Assembly: GCF_000337455.1 (NCBI RefSeq)
Contig: NZ_AOIU01000047.1
Span: 1 to 62,299 of the forward strand
Length of the DNA stretch: 62,299 nt
Direction: 5' to 3'
Source: Halosimplex carlsbadense 2-9-1
GTDB lineage: Archaea > Halobacteriota > Halobacteria > Halobacteriales > Haloarculaceae
Each line of letters starts with the position of its first letter. The stretch's first letter is position 1. Positions 33,906 to 41,188 of this stretch are shown here, in pieces. Below the pieces are notes generated by a model, which saw only the letters and a program-made list of their open reading frames with translations, had not been told where the DNA came from and ran no database searches. The position numbers were made by a program, and so were the translations under genes.

Positions 33906-34222
33906 CTGTTGGCTCGTCCTCCGTGGTCGCGGTACCTGTATCTGCCTGATCAGTGCGGAGGGCTGGAGGAGACGAGACTCGGTTCGAGACTGCCCGTCCC
34001 GCGACCGCTAGCTCTGCCGTGATTGCAAGCGGCGTGAGAGCCCCTCGAACAGCCGTCGCTACCGCGACAGCACCCGTGGCCGGAACCGCAAACAGCGTGA
34101 AAGCCCCCGTGGGTTGCGGGCGAGGCGCTCTCGGTCGCGGCCCCGTGGTTGGCGGTCGCGGACGCGTCTCTCACACTCGGACGCGAAACGGACAGGTAGC
34201 CGGCGACGGTATCGACCACTCG
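33906..34222. other. 317-base gap with two copies of the GCGTGAAAGCCCC motif
   Basis: Contains AAGCGGCGTGAGAGCCCC (34027-34044) and AAACAGCGTGAAAGCCCC (34090-34107), 18 bases each with three differences, 63 bases apart. The second shares 17 bases (34091-34107) with the ends of the nested element at 55631-55860. Open frames here are Arg/Ala-rich and not convincing; no RNA gene found. Confidence 0.6.
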
Positions 34223-35023
34223 ATGAGAGTCACGCGAGTCAGCGTCCCGGTGGAGACACGCGCACTTACGGGCCAGACGAACGCGTACGTGTTGGGGTCG
34301 GATCCGGCGTTGCTAGTCGACCCCGCCGCCCGGAGCGACCGTCTCGACGCGCTCGCGGCCGAGCGGGGCGTCGGCCACGTCGCGGTCACGCACCACCACC
34401 CGGACCACGTCGGCGCGGTCGCCGGCTACGCCGAGGCGCACGACGCGACCGTCTGGGCCCGAACCGGTCGTGCTGACGCCTTCGAGACGGCCTCCGGCGT
34501 CGAACCCGACAGGGCCTTCGCCGAAGGGTCCCGGATCGAGACCGGCGAGGGGAGGGTCCGGGTCGTGGACACCCCCGGCCACGCGCCCGAACACGTCGCG
34601 TTCGCGGCCGACGGGAGCGACGACGGAAACTCCGCGTTCGTTTGCGGCGACCTGGCGGTCGCGGAGGGGAGCGTCGTCGTCGGCGCGCCGGGGGGCGACA
34701 TGCGCGCGTACTTGAGTTCCCTCCGGCGGGTCCACGCGATGGCCCCCGACCGCCTCCTGCCCGGCCACGGCTCGGCCGTCGACGGTGCGGCCGTCCGCGA
34801 CACCACGGCGCGACTGATCGCCCACCGCCTCGACCGCGAGGGCCGGGTCCGCGAGGCGGTCGAGGACGGCGCGGAGACCGTCTCGGACATCACGGACGCC
34901 GCATACGAGAAAGATCTGTCGGGGGTGCGTGACCTCGCCGAGGCGACCGTCCGCGCCCACCTCGAAAAGCTCGCCGTCGAGCGGTCGGTCCGGTGGGACG
35001 GCGAGCGGGCACGGCCGGCGTAG
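34223..35023 (+). CDS. Metallo-beta-lactamase-fold hydrolase, LACTB2-like
   Basis: 266 residues. MBL fold with TNAYVLGSDPALLVDPA at the N-terminus and the metal motif THHHPDHVGAV (H57, H59, D61, H62), then VVDTPGHAPEHVAF and a GDLAVAEGSVVV metal-bridging Asp. A C-terminal winged helix (AEATVRAHLEKLAVERSVRWDG) as in LACTB2/glyoxalase-II-like hydrolases suggests RNA or CoA-ester hydrolysis; function not certain. ATG at 34223 is the natural start; an in-frame extension upstream reads through repeat sequence. Confidence 0.86.
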   Translation: MRVTRVSVPVETRALTGQTNAYVLGSDPALLVDPAARSDRLDALAAERGVGHVAVTHHHPDHVGAVAGYAEAHDATVWARTGRADAFETASGVEPDRAFAEGSRIETGEGRVRVVDTPGHAPEHVAFAADGSDDGNSAFVCGDLAVAEGSVVVGAPGGDMRAYLSSLRRVHAMAPDRLLPGHGSAVDGAAVRDTTARLIAHRLDREGRVREAVEDGAETVSDITDAAYEKDLSGVRDLAEATVRAHLEKLAVERSVRWDGERARPA

Positions 35024-35078
35024 GGCAGTCGCCCCGCGCTCGCGACGCGCTTTTGGCCGTCGGGCCGGTAGCCCGTCC

Positions 35079-35813
35079 ATGGAGAGTCTCGAAGCCGAGC
35101 GCGAGCGGGCCGAGGCCCTGGACGTGTCCGAGTTGGCCGACGCCATCGAGACGATCGGCTTCGAGTGTACGCGCTGTGGCGCCTGCTGCAAGGCCGTCGA
35201 GGGCTGCGAGAGCGGGGCCCAAGACACGGAGGGCGACGGCGCCGAGACGGGGGGCGGTTCCGCGGGTGGCGACGCCGAAGGACACGACCACACCGCGACG
35301 GTCTTCCCCGACGAAGTACGCGAGCTACAGGAGACAGAGGACTACGACTGGCGGGACGTGGCGCGACCGATGCCCTACGGACTCGTCGAGGGCGAGGATG
35401 GGCCACAGGGCGAGACCCTCGAGTGGGCGCTGCAGACCGACGACTGCGGCGACTGCACGTTCTACGCCGAGGACGGCGACGGCGTCGGCGCCTGCACGGT
35501 CCACGACGACCGCCCGCTGGTCTGTCGGACCTATCCGTTCAGCGTCGCGCTGGGCGGGACGAGCCAGCCGATGGGCGAGGCCGTCGACGAGGCGGGGATG
35601 GTCCGCGCCCACGAGTGCGAGGGGCTGGGGCGGGACATTCCCCGGGCGGAGGCCGAGGAGCTGGCGCGGGCGCTCAAGGAGCGGGCGGTCAGGGAACTCG
35701 ACGAGGCGGTCGCCGTCCGTGACGGCTACCGGCCGGTCGAGCGCGACCCCGGTGAGGTAGTCGTCTTCGACTCGGAGGGCCCGAAGCGACCGGACGGGTC
35801 GGCGATCGAGTGA
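35079..35813 (+). CDS. YkgJ-family cysteine-cluster (Fe-S or zinc) protein
   Basis: 244 residues. The N-terminal cluster FECTRCGACCK (C30, C33, C36, C37), then DDCGDCTFYAEDGDG, CTVHDDRPLVCRTYPFSV with more cysteines, the CxxCxxCC...C...CRxYPF pattern of YkgJ/UPF0153 proteins, predicted to bind an Fe-S cluster or zinc. An acidic Gly/Glu/Asp insertion (about 42-65) splits the first Cys group. C-terminal half helical. A TATA-like ttttgg lies 26 bases upstream of the ATG. Function unknown. Confidence 0.82.
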   Translation: MESLEAERERAEALDVSELADAIETIGFECTRCGACCKAVEGCESGAQDTEGDGAETGGGSAGGDAEGHDHTATVFPDEVRELQETEDYDWRDVARPMPYGLVEGEDGPQGETLEWALQTDDCGDCTFYAEDGDGVGACTVHDDRPLVCRTYPFSVALGGTSQPMGEAVDEAGMVRAHECEGLGRDIPRAEAEELARALKERAVRELDEAVAVRDGYRPVERDPGEVVVFDSEGPKRPDGSAIE

Positions 35814-35874
35814 GCGTAGGGATCGCCCCGAATCGGGCTTCGCACAGCGTTTTTCGAGGATCGGGCTGGCATAC

Positions 35875-35910
35875 TTTCATAAAACAGGGGTTCTATGACC
35901 CACTCGGAGG
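35875..35910 (+). promoter_or_regulatory. Promoter and strong Shine-Dalgarno deciding the TRAM-gene start
   Basis: TATA-like ttcataaaa (35876-35884) predicts a transcript start near 35906, downstream of the ATG at 35895. ggagg (35906-35910) is followed by 8 bases and GTG at 35919, so GTG 35919 is the likelier start. Shine-Dalgarno sites are uncommon among the genes here. Confidence 0.5.
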
Positions 35911-35918
35911 TCTACATC

Positions 35919-36314
35919 GTGGAAATCTCAGATAAGCTGCTGTGTCTGTTCAGTGCGGACGTGTCGGACGACGGCGACCGGTACGTCGTAGAGGTGCCGA
36001 AACGGGAGATCGAGACGGGGGCGGTCGAACCGGGGGAGACCTACCGCGTCGCGCTCATCTCCTCGGAGGTGGAACGGGCCGAAGACACGGACGAGGACAA
36101 CGTCCCCTCGGAGCCCCAGCCGCCGGTCGAGCCCGGCGAGATCCGCTACGTCGAGATCGAGGACATCGGCAAACAGGGCGACGGCATCGCGCGCGTCGAG
36201 CGCGGGTACGTCATCATCGTTCCCGGCGCCGACGTGGGCGAGCGCGTCAAGGTCGAGGTCACCGAGGTCAAGTCCAACTTCGCCGTCGGCGAGATCATCG
36301 ACGAGGATCTGTAG
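35919..36314 (+). CDS. TRAM-domain RNA-binding protein
   Basis: 131 residues from the GTG at 35919. N-terminal domain EISDKLLCLFSADVSDDGDRYVVEVPKREIETG, a short acidic Pro linker, and a C-terminal TRAM domain (IRYVEIEDIGKQGDGIARVERGYVIIVPGADVGERVKVEVTEVKSNFAVGEII). TRAM-only proteins in archaea are RNA-binding cold-shock-like proteins that can act as RNA chaperones. The start is discussed at the Shine-Dalgarno entry; the longer ATG at 35895 would precede the predicted transcript start. Confidence 0.9.
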   Translation: MEISDKLLCLFSADVSDDGDRYVVEVPKREIETGAVEPGETYRVALISSEVERAEDTDEDNVPSEPQPPVEPGEIRYVEIEDIGKQGDGIARVERGYVIIVPGADVGERVKVEVTEVKSNFAVGEIIDEDL

Positions 36315-36348
36315 TTCTCTCGGGGCCACCGCCCGTCTCGTGTCCCGC

Positions 36349-36370
36349 CGCGACAGCGGCCGCTGTCGCG
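36349..36370. terminator. 22-bp perfect palindrome after the TRAM gene
   Basis: cgcgacagcgg followed by its exact reverse complement, 35 bases after the TRAM stop. Likely a transcription or processing hairpin; the T tract expected of a terminator is not obvious. Confidence 0.35.
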
Positions 36371-36534
36371 ACCCGACGCTGGTACGGCCGGTTAACCAAC
36401 GGCACCAACTACCCCACAGCGGCGCGCCGTAGGCCCACGTTACGACCACACGTGAGCGGGGTAATCGCAAGAGGGCGCCGGGCTTTACCGATCGTACCAA
36501 ACCCGCTTTAGGGGAACGGTACCTGCCTCGTAGT

Positions 36535-36786
36535 ATGAGCGCGACCACCGCGAGCGCGACGGGCGAACAACTCACCCTCACCGAGAAGCAGCGCCGGATC
36601 CTGGAGTACCTCCGGGACAACGCCGAGACGCAGACGTACTTCAAATCGCGGCTCATCGGCGACGAACTCGACCTCTCGGCCAAGGAGGTCGGGTCGAACA
36701 TGACCACTATCCAGAACAGCGACACCGACCTCGACGTGGAGAAGTGGGGCTACTCCTCGTCGACCACCTGGAAGGTCACGGCGTAA
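36535..36786 (+). CDS. Small helical (winged-helix-like) haloarchaeal protein
   Basis: 83 residues: MSATTASATGEQLTLTEKQRRILEYLRDNAETQTYFKSRLIGDELDLSAKEVGSNMTTIQ, ending DVEKWGYSSSTTWKVTA. The TEKQRRILEYLRDNA..YFKSRLIGDEL..SAKEVGSNM pattern is a helix-turn-helix-like family I know as DUF7123 (number from memory). Probably a DNA- or RNA-binding regulator. A TATA-like gctttagg lies 27 bases before the ATG at 36535. Confidence 0.78.
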   Translation: MSATTASATGEQLTLTEKQRRILEYLRDNAETQTYFKSRLIGDELDLSAKEVGSNMTTIQNSDTDLDVEKWGYSSSTTWKVTA

Positions 36787-36880
36787 GCGAACTCTCTTTC
36801 GCGCTTTTTCACACCGTCAGCGACGGCTGTGGCTGGACGATGCGTAGTTCTGCCCCGCGGGCCATTCGGGCCCGAACCGT

Positions 36881-37483
36881 TCAGGGGTCGTAGGTAACGA
36901 TGTCGTCGGCGTCGGCGGCCAGCTCGCGGGCCCCGGGGCCGAAGGAGTCGGCGTGCTGGACGAGCAACAGGAGCAGCGTCTCCGGACGTTCGAGCCGGTA
37001 GCCGTCCTCGCGGGAGAGCAGGTCTGCCTCCTCCAGCTGGCTAGCGTACTTGCTGACGGTGGGCGCGGAGACGCCGAGCTCCTCGGCGAGGGCGGTGCCC
37101 GACGCCTCGGGGTCGCGCAGGAGCGCGACGACCATCCCGCGCGGCGTCTCGCGCCGGAGGTAACCCAGCGCTACCCGTTCGAACTCCGAGAATCGGCCGG
37201 CCGGGAAGTACCGCCGGTACTCGCCGTCTTCCCGGCTCTCGACGGCGCCGTCGCGTTCCAGCCGCCGGAGGTGGTGCTGAGTCTCCCCCGTGCCGAGCTG
37301 CAGGTCGTCCCGGATCTTCGAGAAGTGCGCGCCGGGCGTCGCGGCGACGTACCCGAGCAGCGCGTCGGGCGCGTCGCTGTCGCTCTCCTTCGCGAACCCG
37401 ACGAACGGACTGGTCGCCCCCAGTGCAGCGAAGCGACGGAGCGTCGCCCGCTTGCTCTCGTCGACATCCCCCTCTCGCGCCAT
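36881..37483 (-). CDS. Transcriptional regulator with two winged-helix domains
   Basis: 200 residues. First winged helix about 38-92: DALLGYVAATPGAHFSKIRDDLQLGTGETQHHLRRLERDG. Second about 108-170: FSEFERVALGYLRRETPRGMVVALLRDPEASGTALAEELGVSAPTVSKYASQLEEADLL. C-terminal helix LLLLLVQHADSFG. Two tandem wHTH domains occur in a haloarchaeal family of one-component regulators; targets and signals unknown. A TATA-like ccgttttac (minus, 37508-37516) lies 29 bases before the ATG at 37483. Confidence 0.8.
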   Translation of the reverse strand: MAREGDVDESKRATLRRFAALGATSPFVGFAKESDSDAPDALLGYVAATPGAHFSKIRDDLQLGTGETQHHLRRLERDGAVESREDGEYRRYFPAGRFSEFERVALGYLRRETPRGMVVALLRDPEASGTALAEELGVSAPTVSKYASQLEEADLLSREDGYRLERPETLLLLLVQHADSFGPGARELAADADDIVTYDP

Positions 37484-37698
37484 TATGGGTCTTTTGGCGG
37501 TGGGGTGGTAAAACGGCTTCGGCTACTCGAAGCGACCGCCCACGGGCCGCCGAGAGCCGCTAAGGGCGGCGAAATCGGACGAAAGAGTCGTTGATAGAGA
37601 GATAACAGACGAGCGAACGGTACGTATCCGGCTGGGAAGCGATCGGAACCCGAAGCGGGAGGCGGTACGGGCTCCGGACCCGAACGGACAGGGAGGGC

Positions 37699-38919
37699 TT
37701 ACTCCGTCTCGGTCTCGGGTTCGCGCTCGCCGTCGGTGCTGGCGCCGCCGCTCCCGTCACCGCCGGGACCGCCCACCGGGCTCCCCGAGGGGTCCATATC
37801 CGAGTCCATCTCTTCGATGACCTCGTCGGGGTCGCGGATGTTCGTCGCGTCCTTGCCTTCCTTGATGGCCTGGGCCTCCTGTTCCATCTCCTCGACGTCG
37901 ACCTCGGCCTCCTCGTCGATCTGCCCGAGGATCTCCTCGATGTTGTCGAGACCGATGAGTTCGCGCGTCTCGGCGTCGAAGTTGAGGCTGTCGAGTTCGC
38001 TCTCGCCGTTGGCCTTCGCCATCTCGTTGACGTCGCTGCCCGAGAGGTGCTTGCCGTACCGCCCCACCAGCGAGGTGAGTTCCTGGGGCATGACGAACGT
38101 CGTCGACTCGCCCTGGCCGATGTTTTCGAGGGTCTCCATCCCCTTGTCGATGATGGCGCGCTCGCCCATCGACTCGGCGGATTTCGCGCGGAGGACCGTC
38201 GAGATGGCGTCACCCTGCGCTTCGAGGATCTGCGACTGCTTTTTCCCCTGGGCGCGGACGATGTCGGACTGCTTCTCACCCTGGGCCTGCTCGATGGCCG
38301 AGCGCCGTTCACCCTGCGCTTCGAGGATCATCGCGCGGCGTTTGCGCTCGGCGGAGGTCTGTTGCTCCATGGCCTGCTGGACGTCCTTCGAGGGGTTGAC
38401 CTCGCGGACCTCGACGCTCTCGACGCGGATGCCCCACTCGTCGGTGGGCTCGTCGAGTTCCTTGCGGATCTTGGCGTTGATCTCCTGGCGCTTGTTGAGC
38501 GTGTCGTCCAGTTCCATGTCGCCCAGCACCGCCCGCAGCGTCGTCTGGGCGAGGTTCGAGACTGCCTTCTTGTAGTTGTCGACCTCGAGGAACGCCTTCT
38601 TGGCGTCCATGACCTTGATGTAGACGACGGCGTCGGCGGTCACCGGCGAGTTGTCACGGGTGATCGCCTCCTGTCGGGGTACGTCGAGGGTCTGGGTCCG
38701 CATATCGAAGGCGTAGGTCTTCGAGACGAACGGCGGCACGAAGTTGATACCGGGTTCGAGCAGCTTGCGGTACTCGCCGAAGACCGTCAGCGCCCGCTTC
38801 TCGTAGGCGTTAACGATCTCCACCATCTGGTACACCATCACGACCGCGAGCAGCAACAGGATCACCGCTACGATCGGAAGGGCTCCTCCGAGGCTCTGCA
38901 ACACTGGTACGGGGATCAT
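37699..38919 (-). CDS. SPFH/band 7 (stomatin-like) membrane protein
   Basis: 406 residues. One N-terminal TM helix (about 13-33), then the SPFH domain with VVMVYQMVEIVNAYEKRALTVFGEYRKLLEPGINFVPPFV, YAFDMRTQTLDVPRQEAITRD, and VNPSKDVQQAMEQQTSAERKRRAMILEAQGE; a long coiled-coil flotillin-like stretch rich in AQG repeats follows, then a disordered acidic tail. Forms oligomeric membrane microdomains; paired with NfeD nearby. A TATA-like cttttgatg (minus, 38943-38950) is 28 bases upstream of the ATG. Confidence 0.92.
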   Translation of the reverse strand: MIPVPVLQSLGGALPIVAVILLLLAVVMVYQMVEIVNAYEKRALTVFGEYRKLLEPGINFVPPFVSKTYAFDMRTQTLDVPRQEAITRDNSPVTADAVVYIKVMDAKKAFLEVDNYKKAVSNLAQTTLRAVLGDMELDDTLNKRQEINAKIRKELDEPTDEWGIRVESVEVREVNPSKDVQQAMEQQTSAERKRRAMILEAQGERRSAIEQAQGEKQSDIVRAQGKKQSQILEAQGDAISTVLRAKSAESMGERAIIDKGMETLENIGQGESTTFVMPQELTSLVGRYGKHLSGSDVNEMAKANGESELDSLNFDAETRELIGLDNIEEILGQIDEEAEVDVEEMEQEAQAIKEGKDATNIRDPDEVIEEMDSDMDPSGSPVGGPGGDGSGGASTDGEREPETETE

Positions 38920-39016
38920 GCGTTCAAACTTCGCACCACCCCATCAAAAGTGTTGGGTCAACAACCACAGATGCCGGACCGCGGTACGGCGATCGCGGGG
39001 GGAGTCGCCCGTCGGC

Positions 39017-39646
39017 TCAGGCCGGGTCGGTCTCGAACTCGCGTTCGTCGTCGCGGTCCCCGGAGCGAGAGTCGTCGCCGTCGGCCGAACCGTCCGAGTT
39101 CCGCTGGCGTTCTCGCGCGAGTTCGCGGTCGATCTCGTCGACGCCGCCGGTCAGCGGTTCGACGGTGACGACGTTGCCGCCGCCGGGGTCGACGACCATC
39201 ACCTCGGTGCCCTCCTCGATCTCGCCGTCGACGCTCCGGGCGCGGTAGTAGGGGTTGAACCCGCCCTCGTCGAGTTTCACCTCGCCGCTCGTGTCGGTGA
39301 TCCGCTCGGTGACGCGACCGGTCTCGCCGCGCAGCGAGTCCGAGTCGCTGGTCTGGGGACCGCCCTTGCCGCCGTAGAAGTCGAACTGCCGGTAGACGTA
39401 GAAGGTGCCCGCCCCCGCGGCGAGGACCAGTCCGGCGAGGATGAGCGGCGCGAGCACGCCCAGTCCGGGGGGAAGCAACAGGCCGACCAGTCCGGCGACC
39501 AGCAGGGCCACTCCGAGGACCATGAAGTGTGCCCCGGGGGCGAACGCTTCCGCGATAGTCAGCGCCGCGCCCGCGAGCAGGAGGAACAGCGGGAGGTTCG
39601 CTCCGATCCACGTCAGGACCGAAGTCTGTCCGATCCACTCTATCAT
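39017..39646 (-). CDS. NfeD-like membrane protein
   Basis: 209 residues. Three or four hydrophobic helices in the first half (LPLFLLLAGAALTIAEAFAPGAHFMVLGVALLVAGLVGLLL and LAPLILAGLVLAAGAGTFYVYR), then the soluble OB-fold NfeD domain (LRGETGRVTERITDTSGEVKLDEGGFNPYYRAR and GTEVMVVDPGGGNVVTVEPL) and a disordered acidic tail. NfeD proteins pair with SPFH proteins (next gene downstream, 97 bases away on the same strand) and modulate membrane microdomains. Independently promoted. Confidence 0.88.
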   Translation of the reverse strand: MIEWIGQTSVLTWIGANLPLFLLLAGAALTIAEAFAPGAHFMVLGVALLVAGLVGLLLPPGLGVLAPLILAGLVLAAGAGTFYVYRQFDFYGGKGGPQTSDSDSLRGETGRVTERITDTSGEVKLDEGGFNPYYRARSVDGEIEEGTEVMVVDPGGGNVVTVEPLTGGVDEIDRELARERQRNSDGSADGDDSRSGDRDDEREFETDPA

Positions 39647-39718
39647 ACCGGAGATTTGGTCGCCTGCCCGAAAACACTTCTGCTCACGTGGATCTCGTGG
39701 TCGAGCGCCGGGACGCCG

Positions 39719-40156
39719 TCAGAACCGGACGAACACCGCGTAGACGACGGCCGTGACGGCCGTGACGCCGAGCGTGACCGCGCCGATCGTCCTCGGCGTC
39801 AGTTGCGTGACGACGCTGGCGAGCACCAGCAGGACCAGCAGGGCGCCGGCGGCGACGAACACCGCGCTCTCCAGGCTGGGCGTGTCCGACTCGACTGCCA
39901 AGTCAGGGGTCACCGACCCGGCGACGTTACCGCCGCCCTCGCTTTCGCCCTGCCCGTCGCCGTCGGAGTCGGAGTCGGATTCCGTGCCGCCGAACGCGAC
40001 GGTCGGGCCGTCGTCGTCCTCGTCGCCGACGGTCACGTCCCACTCGTTGCTCTCCCCGTCGAGCGTGTCGGCCTCCTCGACGTCGCCGGTGTCGTCGCCC
40101 ACCTCGTCGACGGAGAAGCGCCACTCCTCCTCGTCGTCCCCGGCCTCGTCTGCCAT
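39719..40156 (-). CDS. Acidic membrane protein with two C-terminal TM helices
   Basis: 145 residues from the ATG at 40156 (the ATG at 40165 would add three residues; the TATA at 40178-40187 fits 40156). The first ~90 residues are extremely acidic and disordered (EEEWRFSVDEVGDDTGDVEEADTL...), then two helices SAVFVAAGALLVLLVLASVVTQL and IGAVTLGVTAVTAVVYAVFVRF. A haloarchaeal pattern I associate with DUF7312; role unknown. Confidence 0.68.
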   Translation of the reverse strand: MADEAGDDEEEWRFSVDEVGDDTGDVEEADTLDGESNEWDVTVGDEDDDGPTVAFGGTESDSDSDGDGQGESEGGGNVAGSVTPDLAVESDTPSLESAVFVAAGALLVLLVLASVVTQLTPRTIGAVTLGVTAVTAVVYAVFVRF

Positions 40157-40252
40157 ACCCGTCATAACGGTCGGCCACCAATAGGGCTTGTCGTCGCGGG
40201 CGCGTAGCGCGCTCTCCTATCCGATCCGGAACAGAAACCTGCTTCGCCAAGA

Positions 40253-40427
40253 TTTTTTGAGCCCGGGCGTCACTCGTCGGAGTATGCGAACCTGCCCTCC
40301 AGCAGAGCGGTTGCCGCCGCAGTGCGGACCGACCGCCACCCGACCGTGGTGCGGCATCGATGGCGAACCAGTGGCGCGCGGTGCGGGCCGCGTCCGGCCC
40401 GCGAGTCGCGGAGGTGACGGACGGTGA
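40253..40427 (+). other. Leader region of the ABC transporter pair, with a possible 47-aa leader ORF
   Basis: attttttga (40252-40260) predicts a start near 40283, almost exactly at an ATG (40284). That ORF (40284-40427) encodes 47 Arg/Pro-rich residues with three Cys (TCPP, QCGP, WCGI) and ends in GTGA overlapping the ATPase start, as a coupled leader would. Its codon use is less GC-biased at third positions than typical genes here and its composition is not acidic, so a non-coding 140-base leader is equally likely. Confidence 0.3.
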
Positions 40428-41188
40428 CCGACCAGGCCATCGTCGCCGACGGGCTCACGAAGCGCTACGGCGAGGAACTGGCCGTCTCGGGCCTGTCGCT
40501 GTCGATCCCCGCGGGCGACGTGTACGGCTTCCTCGGGCCGAACGGTGCCGGGAAGACGACGACGATGCGGATGCTGACCGGGCTGACCCAGCCGACCGAC
40601 GGGACCGCGACGGTCGCCGGCGCCGCCGTCGACGAGCGCCCGGCGCTGACCGAGCGGATCGGCTACCTACCCGCCGACCCGCCGGTGTTCGACGAGCTGA
40701 CCGGCCGCGAGCACCTGCGATACGTGGCGCGGCTCCACGAACTCCCCCCAGAGGAGGCCGGCGAGCGGATCGACGACATGCTCGCGCGGTTCGACCTGGC
40801 GGACGACGCCGACCGCCGGGTCGGCACCTACTCGACGGGGATGCAGAAGAAGGTCGGCGCCATCGCCGCCCTGCTCGGCGACCCCGAGGTGGTCTTCCTC
40901 GACGAGCCGACCAGCGGACTCGACCCCCGCGCGGCGCGGACGATGCGCGACACCGTCGCCGCCGTCGCCGAGCGCGACGTGACCGTCTTCCTCTCCTCGC
41001 ACGTCCTCTCGGTCGTCGACGAGCTCGCCGATACCGTCGGTGTCATCGACGACGGCGAACTCGTCGCCGAGGGGGCCACGGAGGAGCTGAAACGACGGGC
41101 CCGCGACGACGGCGAGGCCGACCTGGAGACCGCCTTCCTCGACATCACGGAAGAGGCACATGCCCCCGACGAACGAGTCGAAGCCTGA
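40424..41188 (+). CDS. ABC-type transporter ATPase subunit (ABC-2 type)
   Basis: 254 residues, GTG start. Walker A GPNGAGKTTT (38-47), signature YSTGMQKKVGAIAAL (the YSxGMQ form used by ABC-2 and drug/antimicrobial exporters), Walker B VVFLDEPTSGLD, H-loop LSSHVLSVVDELAD; the Q-loop position reads IGYLPADPPVFDELTG. A short acidic C-terminal extension follows. It pairs with the membrane protein gene that overlaps it by 29 bases. Substrate unknown; bacitracin- or daunorubicin-type export, or Na+, are possible by family. Confidence 0.92.
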   Translation: MTDQAIVADGLTKRYGEELAVSGLSLSIPAGDVYGFLGPNGAGKTTTMRMLTGLTQPTDGTATVAGAAVDERPALTERIGYLPADPPVFDELTGREHLRYVARLHELPPEEAGERIDDMLARFDLADDADRRVGTYSTGMQKKVGAIAALLGDPEVVFLDEPTSGLDPRAARTMRDTVAAVAERDVTVFLSSHVLSVVDELADTVGVIDDGELVAEGATEELKRRARDDGEADLETAFLDITEEAHAPDERVEA

